This document shows positions 1 through 9,944 of a DNA stretch of 36,516 bases, in pieces. This DNA is from Amoeboradix gromovi (Eukaryota; Sanchytriomycota; Sanchytriomycetes; Sanchytriales; Sanchytriaceae). The stretch's first letter is position 1, and each line of letters starts with the position of its first letter. The translations under genes and the position numbers were made by a program. The stretch spans positions 1 through 36,516 of the forward strand of contig JADGIF010000023.1 of the NCBI GenBank assembly GCA_018985225.1, given 5' to 3'. The notes beneath the pieces were generated by a model that saw only the letters and a list, made by a program, of their open reading frames with translations, did no database searches and had not been told where the DNA came from.

Positions 1-515
1 TAGCTTGATATGTAATTAAACGATCAGGTAATGGTTCTATCTTTTGAATGGGATAGGTAGATTCAAATAATTTAAACCAATATTGAAGTTGAATGATTTG
101 AATCTTGTTCTTGGTCGAGTCCAATAAGTATTGGATATCTTGTCGTTCAGCTTCCAATTCCCATGTAATTGGCAATTTAACTTTCAATTTGTCTCGATTA
201 CAAGTTTTTGTTTGTGTCTTGAATTCAAATCCTTTCATAAAGCATTTCTGTATTTGAAACCAAGAGTTGTTGCGTAACCTTGAAATCTTCTTTTAATGGT
301 TGTGTCTCGAATATCCAATTAATAAACAAGAGTGTTTGAACTTTAATGGAATGAGCAATCTCGACATATCGTCGAATCTCTTTCTTTGAGATCTTTAACT
401 TCTGTTTGATGGATTTAACACGAGTTTTGATTTCGTCTTCTTCCACTTTACGTTTCTTAGAAGATTGAAGATGTTTTTTCTCACTACTCTTTTTACGTTT
501 CTTGGGTTTTATCAT
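1..515 (-). pseudogene. Fanzor-like N-terminal region, partial, running off the left edge
   Basis: The frame opens with an ATG at 513-515 preceded by a TATA-like stretch. It encodes about 96 residues with a strongly basic start (MIKPKKRKKSSEKKH, then KKRKVEE, nuclear-localisation-like) and a helical segment. It stops at 225, but a second frame, open from about 237 to the window edge, continues with about 79 residues. The two join either by a frameshift or by removing a 31-nt GT...AG stretch at 248-278, which fuses EDFK to KCFMKGFEF. The basic start and helix-rich content resemble the N-terminus of Fanzor (eukaryotic TnpB-like) proteins, and other Fanzor relics are present in this window. The RuvC-like catalytic part lies outside the window, so the family call is inference. 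It could be an intact spliced gene or a relic. Confidence 0.35.
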
Positions 516-715
516 GTATATAAATAGAATAGTTTCAATTGTTTATAATAATTTATTGATCAATAATTTTTCAAACAAATTTGTTCAATACTCGATGAGG
601 TCAAAATGTCGTTGGATGTCCCATATGCTGTAACTATTGCATAATCTATTGCATCATCTATTGCGTGAATTTGTTTGAAGTCACTACAAAATCAGCATTT
701 CCCATAAGAAGTTCT

Positions 716-1558
716 ATGTTACTAACTACTGCCTTGTTTAGCATGCCCGCATTGCAACTTCCTGATGGTAATACCGGTTTCAGAGTCTTGTATCCGCAAG
801 ACTCTGCAAAATTACCTAAATTACAGGATAAAAGAACACCGCAACAAAGTAGGATTAGTAGAGCTGCTCAAAGTCTTACCGCTGCTTATAATCAGATTCA
901 ATCAGCGAACCCTGAGGAAAAATTAGAGAAGAGATTAATCAAACAGATTAATACATTGGATGAGGATATCAGTGTTTGTGTAAAACAGGCGAATAATGAC
1001 TGTATGAATAAAATTGATAAACTCGAAGAGATTAAGAATAAAATTTTAGCCGCAATTAGTGAGGCTGGGTTTGCTATGAACTATTTGCACATAAAATTTG
1101 ATGGAGTGGAATATGATAAAAACAAAGTAGAAGGCAAGCTGAATAGACTGGTTATAAAAATCAATTCATTGTTTCAAACTGAGAACGTAGCAAGACATGT
1201 AGTTAGACATTACGTTAAGAGCGAGAAACCCTCTGATATTTATCAATTGTTTTATGCTATGAATTACGAAGATAGAGAAAGCTATGGTTCCAAATCATTG
1301 GTAGAAGTTGCTACAGGTTTATATAGCAGAGAAGATTTACTGAAAGTTATAGTCACACAAACATTCGATGATAAAATCCCGGATAAGACAAAAGCTGTAG
1401 TTGAGAGCTTGATCGAAATTATTAACAAGGGAACTCAGGAATCGTATCGGGAAGCTAACAGAGTATATTACGATAATGCACTAAAAGGGTTAGAGTTTAT
1501 CAAGCAAATAATCGGTGATGATTATAAAAAAGAAATAGATGAGTACATCAGCGCATAA
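716..1558 (+). CDS. small secreted protein, lineage-specific family member 1
   Basis: Function unknown. The frame is open from 665, but the first ATG is at 716 and gives a signal-peptide-like start (MLLTTALFSMPALQ), so I choose that start; about 280 residues. The mature part is helix-rich. It has a C-x7-C pair (CVKQANNDC), an acidic/aromatic stretch (KFDGVEYDKNKV) and a C-terminal helix ending KKEIDEYISA. The same order of features (hydrophobic start, Cys pair, charged helices, a final E/R-Y-I motif) occurs in the proteins at 3221-4108 and 18481-19374, and more loosely at 1898-3187. I see no transmembrane segment after the signal peptide, so secretion is inferred. No known domain was recognised. 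Confidence 0.75.
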   Translation: MLLTTALFSMPALQLPDGNTGFRVLYPQDSAKLPKLQDKRTPQQSRISRAAQSLTAAYNQIQSANPEEKLEKRLIKQINTLDEDISVCVKQANNDCMNKIDKLEEIKNKILAAISEAGFAMNYLHIKFDGVEYDKNKVEGKLNRLVIKINSLFQTENVARHVVRHYVKSEKPSDIYQLFYAMNYEDRESYGSKSLVEVATGLYSREDLLKVIVTQTFDDKIPDKTKAVVESLIEIINKGTQESYREANRVYYDNALKGLEFIKQIIGDDYKKEIDEYISA

Positions 1559-1897
1559 AAGAAAAACTTACACCAGTAAACAATTGCTTCAAATAGTAAC
1601 ATCAAGCAGTAACGCAGTCACTTGGTAATTGTCTGCCTCTTTTCATTGTAGTTTTTAGAGTTCCGAAAGTACTCAAGACATATTCGAGTTCCATTGATAC
1701 TGTATCTTCAAGGCTGATATCTCGATAATTTATTGATGAAAATATCCGACTTCCGGAATAGTGGAGGCACCAAAATTTAGATCAGCGTTTTCGCAATAAA
1801 TTAACTTCAAGACTTGGACGCTATTTAGGATTTGGTGTACTTTTGTATTCCTAAGTTTGTGACACCAAATAAAACGTGGAGTGAGACTTAGGGCGTG

Positions 1898-3187
1898 ATG
1901 TTGTTGCTAACACAGATCCTTTTAAGTGAAAGCTTAATATGCCCCACAGATATAAGAGGTAAAATTGCTGCTGCAGAAGTAGTGATTGCCGATATGATCA
2001 ATATTGCAACAGATCCTTTGAAAAATGACATTGATGAATTTACATATCTCATTCAAAATTGCTTTAATGATATGTTCCAATGTCCTACGGCTCCTGTTAG
2101 TAGTCCTAGACAGTCGCATTGTCGATCGCTGTTAGATTCTGTAAGTGGAAAATTTGAGTACTTGGCAGCTGTTTTGAAAGAAAAAGGATGGAAGAAATAT
2201 GCTTTAAGTTACTTTTTAAGTAGAAATCCTGCAACCAAAATTGAGAATTTACGAGCCCTATACAAATACACATTCAACCATCGTGATCTGCTTAAAAACC
2301 CTGATGTTCTTGAGGCTCCAGCCATAAACTTTATTGAAAACGGAGGAGAAGTCAACGAGTACTTTCAATTTCTTGTAGAAATTGAGGTTGAGCCGCAGAA
2401 TGGTAACCTTATGACTCCAAATTTTGGTCCTTTTTTCATATACATGCTTTGTAATATGGATTCCAACTTGTGTACTGAAGAAAACATAAATAAGTTTCCA
2501 AGACGCATAGATTGGATATACTTGGCATCAGTCTCCAGAGTCCGAGAATTGGCAGAATCAAGTAAGAAAGTCTCACTGATTATGAACAATATTATATGTT
2601 TTGCGGAAGCTATCACGGCCGAATACTTTTTACGTTACAACCTTCAAGTAATTGCAAATGTTCACTTTTATAAAAACTTGAATCTTGATTCTACGATTTA
2701 TAAAGATTTGCTTCAATTCATACTTCAAAAATACAACTTAAAGGTCAAATATGGCTATTTCTCGCATGCTAAATATTTCATCTCCCAGAGAATTAAAAAA
2801 ATAATGCCAAATGCGAGGGCCAGTCAGCAGTTGACTGTTAATTGTTCGGAGAAAGCACAACACCTTAAATTGCTTTCTTTCTTGTCAAATGTGTATCTCG
2901 GTAGTGAAAACTACATTGAATCAGTGAGTAACAGAAGAATATTTCTTTACGAACAAAGCAAACCGATATACGACTGCATTAAAGATGGACACACATCTGA
3001 GGAGAGGTTTAAAATTATAAATTGCAGAAACGATTTTCAAAGCGTATTCAATGCTCTCCAAAAGCAAATAGATAAGACCAAATGCACAACTGACGAGCCT
3101 ACAGAAAATACCGAATGCTACCCTGATATGCCTATTGGTGGCCCGACATTAACATTTAGCAATTCTGTAAGCAGCTATGGAATATAA
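1898..3187 (+). CDS. secreted protein, possible divergent member of the same family
   Basis: Function unknown. The first ATG, at 1898, gives a short hydrophobic start (MLLLTQILLSESLICPTD). The protein is about 429 residues, longer than the other family members. A C-x6-C pair (CFNDMFQC) sits about 45-50 residues in, where the relatives have theirs. The following segment (YFLSRNPATKIENLRALYKY) loosely matches the central helices of the relatives. The second half is unique, with scattered cysteines. The frame ends SSYGI. A GTAAGC...CTAATAG stretch at 3167-3202 (36 nt) could instead be a terminal intron that moves the stop to 3281-3283, overlapping the convergent gene; I regard this as possible only. 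A 9-bp inverted repeat lies just upstream at 1830-1870. Confidence 0.7.
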   Translation: MLLLTQILLSESLICPTDIRGKIAAAEVVIADMINIATDPLKNDIDEFTYLIQNCFNDMFQCPTAPVSSPRQSHCRSLLDSVSGKFEYLAAVLKEKGWKKYALSYFLSRNPATKIENLRALYKYTFNHRDLLKNPDVLEAPAINFIENGGEVNEYFQFLVEIEVEPQNGNLMTPNFGPFFIYMLCNMDSNLCTEENINKFPRRIDWIYLASVSRVRELAESSKKVSLIMNNIICFAEAITAEYFLRYNLQVIANVHFYKNLNLDSTIYKDLLQFILQKYNLKVKYGYFSHAKYFISQRIKKIMPNARASQQLTVNCSEKAQHLKLLSFLSNVYLGSENYIESVSNRRIFLYEQSKPIYDCIKDGHTSEERFKIINCRNDFQSVFNALQKQIDKTKCTTDEPTENTECYPDMPIGGPTLTFSNSVSSYGI

Positions 3188-3220
3188 TAATAAATCTAAT
3201 AGAATAAACTTTCGCACGAT

Positions 3221-4108
3221 CTATTTACTATATACTTTATCTATATATCTATTGACAGTCATGTCAGAGATTTGTTTTGGTAACGACTCGTTCCAAGGCA
3301 CATCATACTTGGCTTTTAGTTTCAACACTCCTGTTAATGCTTCTTCACATAAGTCCGTATGTTCATTGTAATAAGTCTTGTCACTGGCACTGTAGAGAAT
3401 TTCTTGCAATCCATGAAGGACTTCCTTGACCTTACCCATCGAACCATTATTCATTGTTTCCTCAATGAGTTTCGCAAGCAATTCTTGTTTGTTGCGCCCT
3501 TGCACCACTAATTCTTCAAGAGTTTTCACGTAATCTTGAGGTTCTTTATTCTCATCGTGTTCTAGTGCTTTGATAAAATAGTAGGCATCAAGCGGCTCTT
3601 TGCTTTTAATCAAATGATCAGCAGCATTGTTAGAAGCCTGTTCTAGTGTCAATGAGTCTGCAACTAACTTAACAAGCGCCTTCCTCTGCGAGTTGGATTG
3701 TTTATAATAAACATCGTGACGCTCATCATAAGGGTCCTGATCATATTTATTTGTAAGAGCAAGAGTTAACTTGGCTTTGAAATCCTCAAGAGCATTGATA
3801 TAATCATCGCATAACATGCCCAGATCAGCTAAGCAGTTCTGTTGACTCATTACTATCTTAGAGCTATCAGTTGAAGATTGAGAACTTTGCAGAGATGGAG
3901 CCTCGGGCGGCAATTCGATGGAAGGTTGATGCATACCATCCACAGCCATCATGATCCGCTTAGCTGCATTGCTCTGTCTTGGAAGGGTTTTATGACCATT
4001 GAACCGGCCCTTTAATGGGATTAAATGTGGTAGCATTGGAGTGCCAAAAGCAACAGTGCCTCCAGGTGCCAAAACAGGAATACTGTACAGTGAAGTTAGA
4101 ATTATCAT
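3221..4108 (-). CDS. small secreted protein, lineage-specific family member 2
   Basis: Function unknown. The ATG at 4106-4108 starts a 295-residue protein with a signal-peptide-like N-terminus (MIILTSLYSIPVLAPGGT) very like that of the protein at 716. A basic/Gln-Ser-rich linker follows, then a C-x7-C pair (CLADLGMLC) and helix-rich text. The segment HLIKSKEPLDAYYFIKAL aligns by eye with HYVKSEKPSDIYQLFYAM in the protein at 716. The C-terminus (VNRYIDKVYSK) again carries the R/E-Y-I motif. It is convergent with the gene at 1898-3187, with 33 bp between the stops. Paralogy rests on by-eye alignment. Confidence 0.75.
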   Translation of the reverse strand: MIILTSLYSIPVLAPGGTVAFGTPMLPHLIPLKGRFNGHKTLPRQSNAAKRIMMAVDGMHQPSIELPPEAPSLQSSQSSTDSSKIVMSQQNCLADLGMLCDDYINALEDFKAKLTLALTNKYDQDPYDERHDVYYKQSNSQRKALVKLVADSLTLEQASNNAADHLIKSKEPLDAYYFIKALEHDENKEPQDYVKTLEELVVQGRNKQELLAKLIEETMNNGSMGKVKEVLHGLQEILYSASDKTYYNEHTDLCEEALTGVLKLKAKYDVPWNESLPKQISDMTVNRYIDKVYSK

Positions 4109-4658
4109 TTCAAAACCCTGCTGATGTCTGAGAAGTATTCACTTCAGTTTTAAGGCACGTGGACATAGAGGTCCAATCAAAATCATGTCAGATCGCGTTA
4201 TTTTAATATTACTATTTTCAGGAAAATTTAAAAGATTTTAGGAAATAATTTAAATTTATTGCGAATAAACAGCTGGAAAACCTTGTGGCAAGTCGAACAC
4301 CAAATAAACAGATGAATTATGCAGGGATATCGAAAACGAAAGAGACTTAGGACATGCGAGCATGCTCCACAGCGGTCCATCGCGACAAAAATGCCAGCTA
4401 GAATGTGCGAGATGTATTATTTAGTTACACTACTGAACACAAAACCAAGCTAGCATATTCGTCCTTCAACTGATGATACCAATTAAAGGAGCGAGAGGTC
4501 TCAATCGACACCTGGGCAATGATTTTTCTGCATAATTGTGAACCTATTTATTATTTCTATTAGTGGCTGTTTCTATAGGCTACAATAACGGCTTCATTCT
4601 CAAAAGCCATCTTGTTAAATCCTTTTGATCCCATCTTCTTGTGATACGCTTTGATTAC
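4109..4658. other. intergenic stretch without a supported gene
   Basis: This is the upstream region of the divergent secreted gene. It has no long reading frame or RNA-like structure that I can support. On the minus strand, 4570-4671 is open in the same frame as the Fanzor fragment next to it, after that fragment's stop (it reads KAYHKKMGSKGFNKM and onward). This may be debris of another gene; I do not recognise it. Confidence 0.4.
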
Positions 4659-5106
4659 TCCTCCTTAAAAGTCCTGATTTCCGAGAAAATCGAGAATTTC
4701 CACGGAGAAACTAATGCTAGTTTCTCCGTTACAGTGATCCCTAACGCTTTCACTACACTGAGGCGGGATTGAATAAGGATATATATACTTGATGTATATG
4801 TTCCTTGCAGCCATATGGTCTCTACCTGTCTCCAAATGACAATTTGTACAGGTTCAGGTTTCTAAGTTGGTTTTCTTTAGATTACCATACCTCGTACATG
4901 GCATCTAATTCTTCCATGTTTGGACCAGCTTATCAGTTTGAGACGAATGTATGCTGTACCTGTTAATTATTTATTTAGAATTGATTTACCATTTGCGAAA
5001 AGGAAGAATATCGAGTGTTTAGGCTATTAAAAAAATCTGGAAAAGTCTTGAAATGATACAAAAATATATACAAATTCGCAATAAATGATTTATTCAAGAA
5101 ATAGTC
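4659..5106 (-). pseudogene. Fanzor 3' fragment, copy 1 (zinc ribbon plus RuvC-III)
   Basis: On the minus strand, broken frames spell the end of a TnpB/Fanzor-type nuclease. They read a degraded first zinc-ribbon half (MPCTRYGNLKK), then a second half with the RuvC-III signature, TCTNCHLETGRDHMAARNI. The RD-x-x-A-A-R-N-I motif and the paired CxxC are the family hallmarks. The C-terminus runs to a TAA at about 4671-4673. There is an in-frame TGA at 4854-4856 just before the second CxxC, and another stop before the first. A second copy lies at 26431-26898, and the similarity spans about 450 bp. A perfect 11-bp hairpin lies at 4703-4728. The fragment abuts the unknown gene at 5105-5772. It is clearly non-functional as it stands. 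Confidence 0.6.
4703..4728. repeat. perfect 11-bp inverted repeat with a 4-nt loop inside the Fanzor fragment
   Basis: CGGAGAAACTA, loop ATGC, TAGTTTCTCCG. It lies in the last 50 codons of the Fanzor relic, where TnpB-type systems often have overlapping guide-RNA structure. In the other copy (26431-26898) one arm is mutated and the pairing is lost, so I see no sign of selection on it. Confidence 0.5.
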
Positions 5107-5772
5107 AAGCTGTTTCATTTTCAAACGACTTAGTTTTCAGTTCTTCAATTCTGATCACCAAGCTCTTGGAAATTTCTAATTCCAGCTCATATTTCTTTTT
5201 AGGTTCTAAACAAATAGGATCTAATTCATCTGCAATTTTATCAAAAGTTTTTAGATGCTGGTTGCGAATACTTTCCAAGTGAAAATTCGATTTTTGTGTA
5301 TTTCTAAGCCATACTTGTCGTCAGAACAAGAATCGTCGTTATCTTAGGAATGATTAACAAGTTTCCTTACTTGGTACTCAATTCCATCGCAACTGGTGTT
5401 ATTCGAGGCATCGACATGTTCGTCAACTTCGTCTTCGGTTCCGGTTTCGCTGTCTTCATCGGATGAGTTCGTATCAATATCAGTTGTTGTGTTTCCGTCT
5501 CCAAAAACATCACTGATACGCTGATTGCTTTTGGCCTTATCTAAATACTCAACAACAGGATTCTCTTCATAAGAATAGTTGGCACATTCATATAGCCTCT
5601 TAATATGGCAAGTATGGGCTTTATGCCTATAATCACTGGGATGAATATCTAGCACCATGAAATAAGACTCGATCTGGCTTACAATTTGTTTCTTTGGTGC
5701 GTCGCAGCTTAGTTTCTGACCTTCACAGTATTTAATCCATTTATAAACTGCAGACATTTTTTCATTTCTCAT
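5105..5772 (-). CDS. acidic protein of unknown function, possibly two exons
   Basis: The unspliced frame runs from an ATG at 5770-5772 to a stop at 5344. It encodes about 142 residues: a basic/aromatic N-terminal half (VYKWIKYCEGQKLSCDAPKK and a Cys/His-containing HTCHIKRLYECANY segment), then an acidic Ser/Thr/Asp/Glu-rich tail. A consensus donor, CAA followed by GTAAGG, sits at 5370, just before the stop. Splicing it to the CCAG acceptor at 5258 (113 nt, phase 0) joins a further 50 residues rich in Lys/Glu helices (starting HLKTFDKIADELDP) and ending at 5105. This join is an inference; other acceptors give short tails. No domain was recognised. The spliced end coincides with the edge of the Fanzor fragment. 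Confidence 0.5.
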
Positions 5773-5790
5773 TTTATCCGTCAAGAGCAC

Positions 5791-6191
5791 TTTGTTAGGG
5801 GTTTAATCTTGTATTTCAGGTTGTTTTCTATTGTTTGCCATTCTCTGCTATTATGAATCAAAAGATGTTTAGGCATTACTGCTTTGTACGAAAGCACTAA
5901 TCGATTTTAGTTGAATAATTCCTTTATAGCAATTAGGTGATTTTATCGCTCGAATAAATCATCTTACTAAAGTATTGAAATTGAATAAAAACAGCGTTTT
6001 CACTTCATCTCACCCATAGTACAAGAATCTAAAGAAAGAAAACGGTTAAAAGATGGGGGCTGACTGGGGGAGCATACATGAAGCATTGTCAGCTAAATTC
6101 TTGATTTTCAAGGAAATTGAGAGCTCTAGTGGGAGTATTTTGGTGCAGCAACTCATTCTAATGTGTACATATTGCAAATCAATTCGTTTAT
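5791..6191. other. intergenic stretch between XRN1 3' end and the acidic gene
   Basis: AT-rich. A reading frame opens at 6053, but it runs straight into the antisense of XRN1 and has no recognisable content. I see no RNA gene or repeat that I can support. Confidence 0.4.
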
Positions 6192-9100
6192 TTAATCCAG
6201 CTTGCGAGTTAGTCCTAGTAACGCTTTTAGATCCTCTTCTTTTCTTTTCAATCCGCTCACTGGCTTTATTTTTTCGGTTTCAACATCTTTATCCTCTGGA
6301 GCACTTCCATTTCCACTATATATCCCTCTTACTCGACTACCAGAAGATTTCTTATCATCTCTCAATTTATTTCTGTCTCTTCCTTTTGTTGATTTGTCTC
6401 TTGTTGTATTGTTCTGGGTCTGCACTTTGTCTTTATAGCTCGTACTTTCTACCACTTTACTATTTCCTCTATATATCTTTTGCTTATTGTTTCTAATTGG
6501 GTTACTTTTTTTGTTCTCCCCCCATATATTTAGACCAATCTTCTCTACTGTCTCTTTCATTGCTTGCTGTCTATTACTTAAGTTTATCATCTCATGTCCT
6601 TCTACGGTGTATCCTCTTTTATCTTGGAGCAACCCATCCAAATCACATCCCAGCTCTTCTCCACCGGGCACATACACATCATATTGTTGTCTTATACCTA
6701 CTACTACCCCAGTTATTCCAAGCAAACCTTGTTTGTTCATTACCACCAAATCTCCTATTTTAAAACTCTGTTGTCTCATTCTGTACTGGCCATGTTCTGG
6801 CATCATAAGCAGCGCTAGTGGTATGTTTTCTACCTTGGCAGTTGCTTTGGTCACAACAGCGACTGACTTGAGTTGCTCCTTACTCATTCTATCATAATGC
6901 AACGGCACTGCTTCCTCATGGTACTGCTTTACCCACTTAATTACTTCTGGGACACACTTTATTCCATCCACATTTAAAGTCTCTTTGCTAGTTATATTCG
7001 CATCCAAGTAGCCTATCAGATCTGGGTATTTGTTAATATACTGACGCAGTATTTCTACTAATTCGCTGCTATACTCCCATCTGTCGTTCACCATTCTACT
7101 CTTGTTTATTACCTTGAGCCCTCGCGCTTGATATTTCATGTTCAGTCCCAAGTTTACCAGCCGATTGTTGTACCTGCATTTTAAAGTGCTGGTTAATTTA
7201 GATAACAGCAGCCCGCTTATATTGAAGCGTTTGCATATTGCACGCGGCTGCAAGTATTGGGCACTATCTGCAGTGGCTGTATTCAGTACACTTAATGACA
7301 TGCTACTGGCCAGAAGCACAGTAGCCTTGCGGTCATTAATACTCTCGATTATGCCAATTCGCCCGTAGTTGTCATCATTTAACACAAATACCTGGTCATT
7401 AACATGATACTCAATATCGGAATCCCTCTCTATATGCCGCGCATCCATTTCAAATTCAGTATTTATCAATTCCAAAGGGCAGTAGTCTATGCCATCAAAA
7501 TGCTGAATAAATCGATTATTGCTATAAATTACATGCTTAAATGGTTTAACTGTCACTAAAGTATCACTGGTTAGAAAGATAGCAAAGGTAGATGATAAGT
7601 GACTTGATATGTTTGCGTAAATAGCAGATAGTGAAGGTTTATCATCGATGCTGTCAACACTAACTACCTTACCCATAACGCTGTTAGGCCAGTTGTACAG
7701 TACCACACTATTTAACTGCACAGGCTTTTCAATGGCCATTGGAGTTATACAGCAAGTGATACACGTAGTAGATCGGTTAAACACTCTAATAGTGCATGAC
7801 TTGAACTCATAGTCAAATGCAATGCTATACAGGCTAGGAAACCCAGGTATCACAGCATGTGGCTGGTTGTTCGGGATAGAGGATATTTGTACAGGTATAT
7901 CTAACGACACAACAGCGCAATGACTGGTAAACGATACTAAATCTTTGTTAGTGCTAACAATGTCCATGTTAATATTAGCATCAAACTTGTACATAAAGGA
8001 AGTGCCAAACTCATTAATTAACAGCTCGTCACTAGTCAACAAATGCAAAACCTCATCTATGCAATTAATGAGAACAGATTGATCAATGAATGGAATCAAA
8101 ACCAGTGCTTCCCAATCATGCTGCTTACCATTTAAATCTACAGAAAATTCACTTGGGTAGTATTCACTCAATAAGGGGTGGGTCATTAAATTTGAAATAC
8201 AATCAGGTAGCAAATATTGTGATTTTAATGGCATTACTGACAGCAGTTGCTGATATGGTGTAAATGGGGTATTAATTGTAAATTTATGATTCGTGGTGGA
8301 TGCTAATTCATAGATATCATGGATGAATGGTGAGTAATGATGTGGGTAGTACCATGACCAGGAAGGCACCCCATCGTAGTAGTACAATATAACCCATTGG
8401 ATACCAATAACATAATCCTGGACGACTATAGATGGATCACTAGGGTTGGATAATTGTAGCTTGTTAGAGTAGTAAGAGCAGCGATAATTGTTGAATGAAG
8501 TGCTGCTAGTAACAGAAGTATTAGAAGTACTACTACTAGTAGTGTCGTCAGAGTCAGTCTCTACCATTAGATATGCAGAAGCATCTCTAGTTGGTTTGTT
8601 CTCAGTAATACTGTTGCCTTTGTTGCTCTTACCTGCCATTTTACTATTCAGATAAAGTTTATCACTATGATGTTGATTAAAATGATCTATTTCAATATCT
8701 TTTAAATGAAATAACAACTGCTTGACCTTGTTTAGATCCAGCTTACCGTTAACATTAATGAACCCTTTAAAATTAGATTTATACACATTTATGATGAGAT
8801 CTAACGCGTGATGCTGCAAATGAAAGTGAGGTAAATGAGGAAGAAAGTCATTTCCAATAAACAAACATAAAAAAACATAGTCGTCGATTATAGAGTTGAC
8901 ATGGTAATTAATATTCATTGAAGCACAGCAAGACTTGACCTCGTCAAATTCCAAGTCCAAATAATCACGAAGAAGAGATAAATGTAAAAGAAAGAATTTT
9001 TGATTATAAATGTTGGTGGACTGGGAAGACTTGGAAAATGTTACTTCCTCACGAAGTAGAGAAAAGTGAGGCTCATGTGATAATAAACCAAGCATAATCA

Positions 9101-9695
9101 AATCAGCGTCTAGACCGTAAACACAATGACGAAGATTGATTGAGTAATCAGGTGAATGCTTTAATTGACGAATGTATGCTTGAATTTTATGTTCACCCTC
9201 ACCAGGCACATTTACACCCGAGTATATAACTTGAAAAGATTGCCATAACGGATCATTTGAGATCTTGTACTGGATGAAGTACTGAAAATTGAGATGCAGT
9301 TGATACATGAACTTAGTGCCAGGTGTAATGCAATTACTATCAAAGGCAGGTTTAGAAGGATCAGTAGATTTAGAATTAGTTTTTTGCAATTCATCTGCTG
9401 CTTTGAATCTTCGAGAACGTTGCTGGTTCATTTTACTACGAGGTGCACAGCCATCAACAGCTAGAAATAAGCACTTTTTAGGCCTGATTTTGGACACTAG
9501 TAGATCAAGATATGCGAAAATATCAGATATAATTTCGGGCAAATCCTTGAAGGTAGTAGTGTTGGCATGAGAGCACATGTGGATTAAGCCATTCATGTCA
9601 AGATAGAAATAATCGTATTCCGGTATATGAGTTATCAACTGACTGCAAAGTGGATATCTTTCTGAAAGCTGTCGAAAGAACTTTGGAATCCCCAT
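6192..9695 (-). CDS. XRN1: 5'-3' exoribonuclease 1 (cytoplasmic mRNA decay)
   Basis: A processive 5'-monophosphate-dependent RNA exonuclease that degrades decapped mRNA in the cytoplasm. The ATG at 9693-9695 begins MGIPKFFRQLSERYP, the canonical XRN N-terminus that forms part of the active site. Further XRN1 motifs in order: LDMNGLIHMCSH, AVDGCAPRSKMNQQRSRRFK, SGVNVPGEGEHKIQAY, YGLDADLIMLGLL and FIGNDFLPHLPHF. These contain the conserved acidic metal ligands. C-terminal beta-rich domains follow (for example DQVFVLNDDNYGRIGIIE). The C-terminal 120 residues are basic and low complexity. At 1167 residues it is shorter than typical yeast XRN1 (about 1500) but longer than the conserved core. It lacks the nuclear XRN2/Rat1 features, so the XRN1 assignment is favoured. 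No introns are evident. Confidence 0.95.
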   Translation of the reverse strand: MGIPKFFRQLSERYPLCSQLITHIPEYDYFYLDMNGLIHMCSHANTTTFKDLPEIISDIFAYLDLLVSKIRPKKCLFLAVDGCAPRSKMNQQRSRRFKAADELQKTNSKSTDPSKPAFDSNCITPGTKFMYQLHLNFQYFIQYKISNDPLWQSFQVIYSGVNVPGEGEHKIQAYIRQLKHSPDYSINLRHCVYGLDADLIMLGLLSHEPHFSLLREEVTFSKSSQSTNIYNQKFFLLHLSLLRDYLDLEFDEVKSCCASMNINYHVNSIIDDYVFLCLFIGNDFLPHLPHFHLQHHALDLIINVYKSNFKGFINVNGKLDLNKVKQLLFHLKDIEIDHFNQHHSDKLYLNSKMAGKSNKGNSITENKPTRDASAYLMVETDSDDTTSSSTSNTSVTSSTSFNNYRCSYYSNKLQLSNPSDPSIVVQDYVIGIQWVILYYYDGVPSWSWYYPHHYSPFIHDIYELASTTNHKFTINTPFTPYQQLLSVMPLKSQYLLPDCISNLMTHPLLSEYYPSEFSVDLNGKQHDWEALVLIPFIDQSVLINCIDEVLHLLTSDELLINEFGTSFMYKFDANINMDIVSTNKDLVSFTSHCAVVSLDIPVQISSIPNNQPHAVIPGFPSLYSIAFDYEFKSCTIRVFNRSTTCITCCITPMAIEKPVQLNSVVLYNWPNSVMGKVVSVDSIDDKPSLSAIYANISSHLSSTFAIFLTSDTLVTVKPFKHVIYSNNRFIQHFDGIDYCPLELINTEFEMDARHIERDSDIEYHVNDQVFVLNDDNYGRIGIIESINDRKATVLLASSMSLSVLNTATADSAQYLQPRAICKRFNISGLLLSKLTSTLKCRYNNRLVNLGLNMKYQARGLKVINKSRMVNDRWEYSSELVEILRQYINKYPDLIGYLDANITSKETLNVDGIKCVPEVIKWVKQYHEEAVPLHYDRMSKEQLKSVAVVTKATAKVENIPLALLMMPEHGQYRMRQQSFKIGDLVVMNKQGLLGITGVVVGIRQQYDVYVPGGEELGCDLDGLLQDKRGYTVEGHEMINLSNRQQAMKETVEKIGLNIWGENKKSNPIRNNKQKIYRGNSKVVESTSYKDKVQTQNNTTRDKSTKGRDRNKLRDDKKSSGSRVRGIYSGNGSAPEDKDVETEKIKPVSGLKRKEEDLKALLGLTRKLD

Positions 9696-9944
9696 GTTTA
9701 GAGAATGATGTAAGATGCTAACACGAGATTAAAACTTGTTACTCGTTAAATAAATGCAAGGACTCTCTAACATTTTAATCTCAAAAATGTAATTGCAGTT
9801 CTCTAGCTAAGAGCAAGAACTGAATTTTAATCCTAAACGAAGGAAATTCAAGCTTTACAATTTGTTAAAGTTAGATATATTTCACAATTCTACAGAGAAG
9901 AGCAATTATGATAAAACAATTTATGCTGATTTAGTAAAAAATTG

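Noticed and set aside
6093-6126. Short similarity to 18376-18410 (TTCTTGATTTTCAAGGAAAT-like)
   Set aside because: Only about 33 bp, low complexity, and nothing alike on either side.
6053-6496. 147-codon plus-strand frame before and over the XRN1 3' end
   Set aside because: Most of it is the antisense of XRN1; the first 45 codons have no recognisable content or relative.
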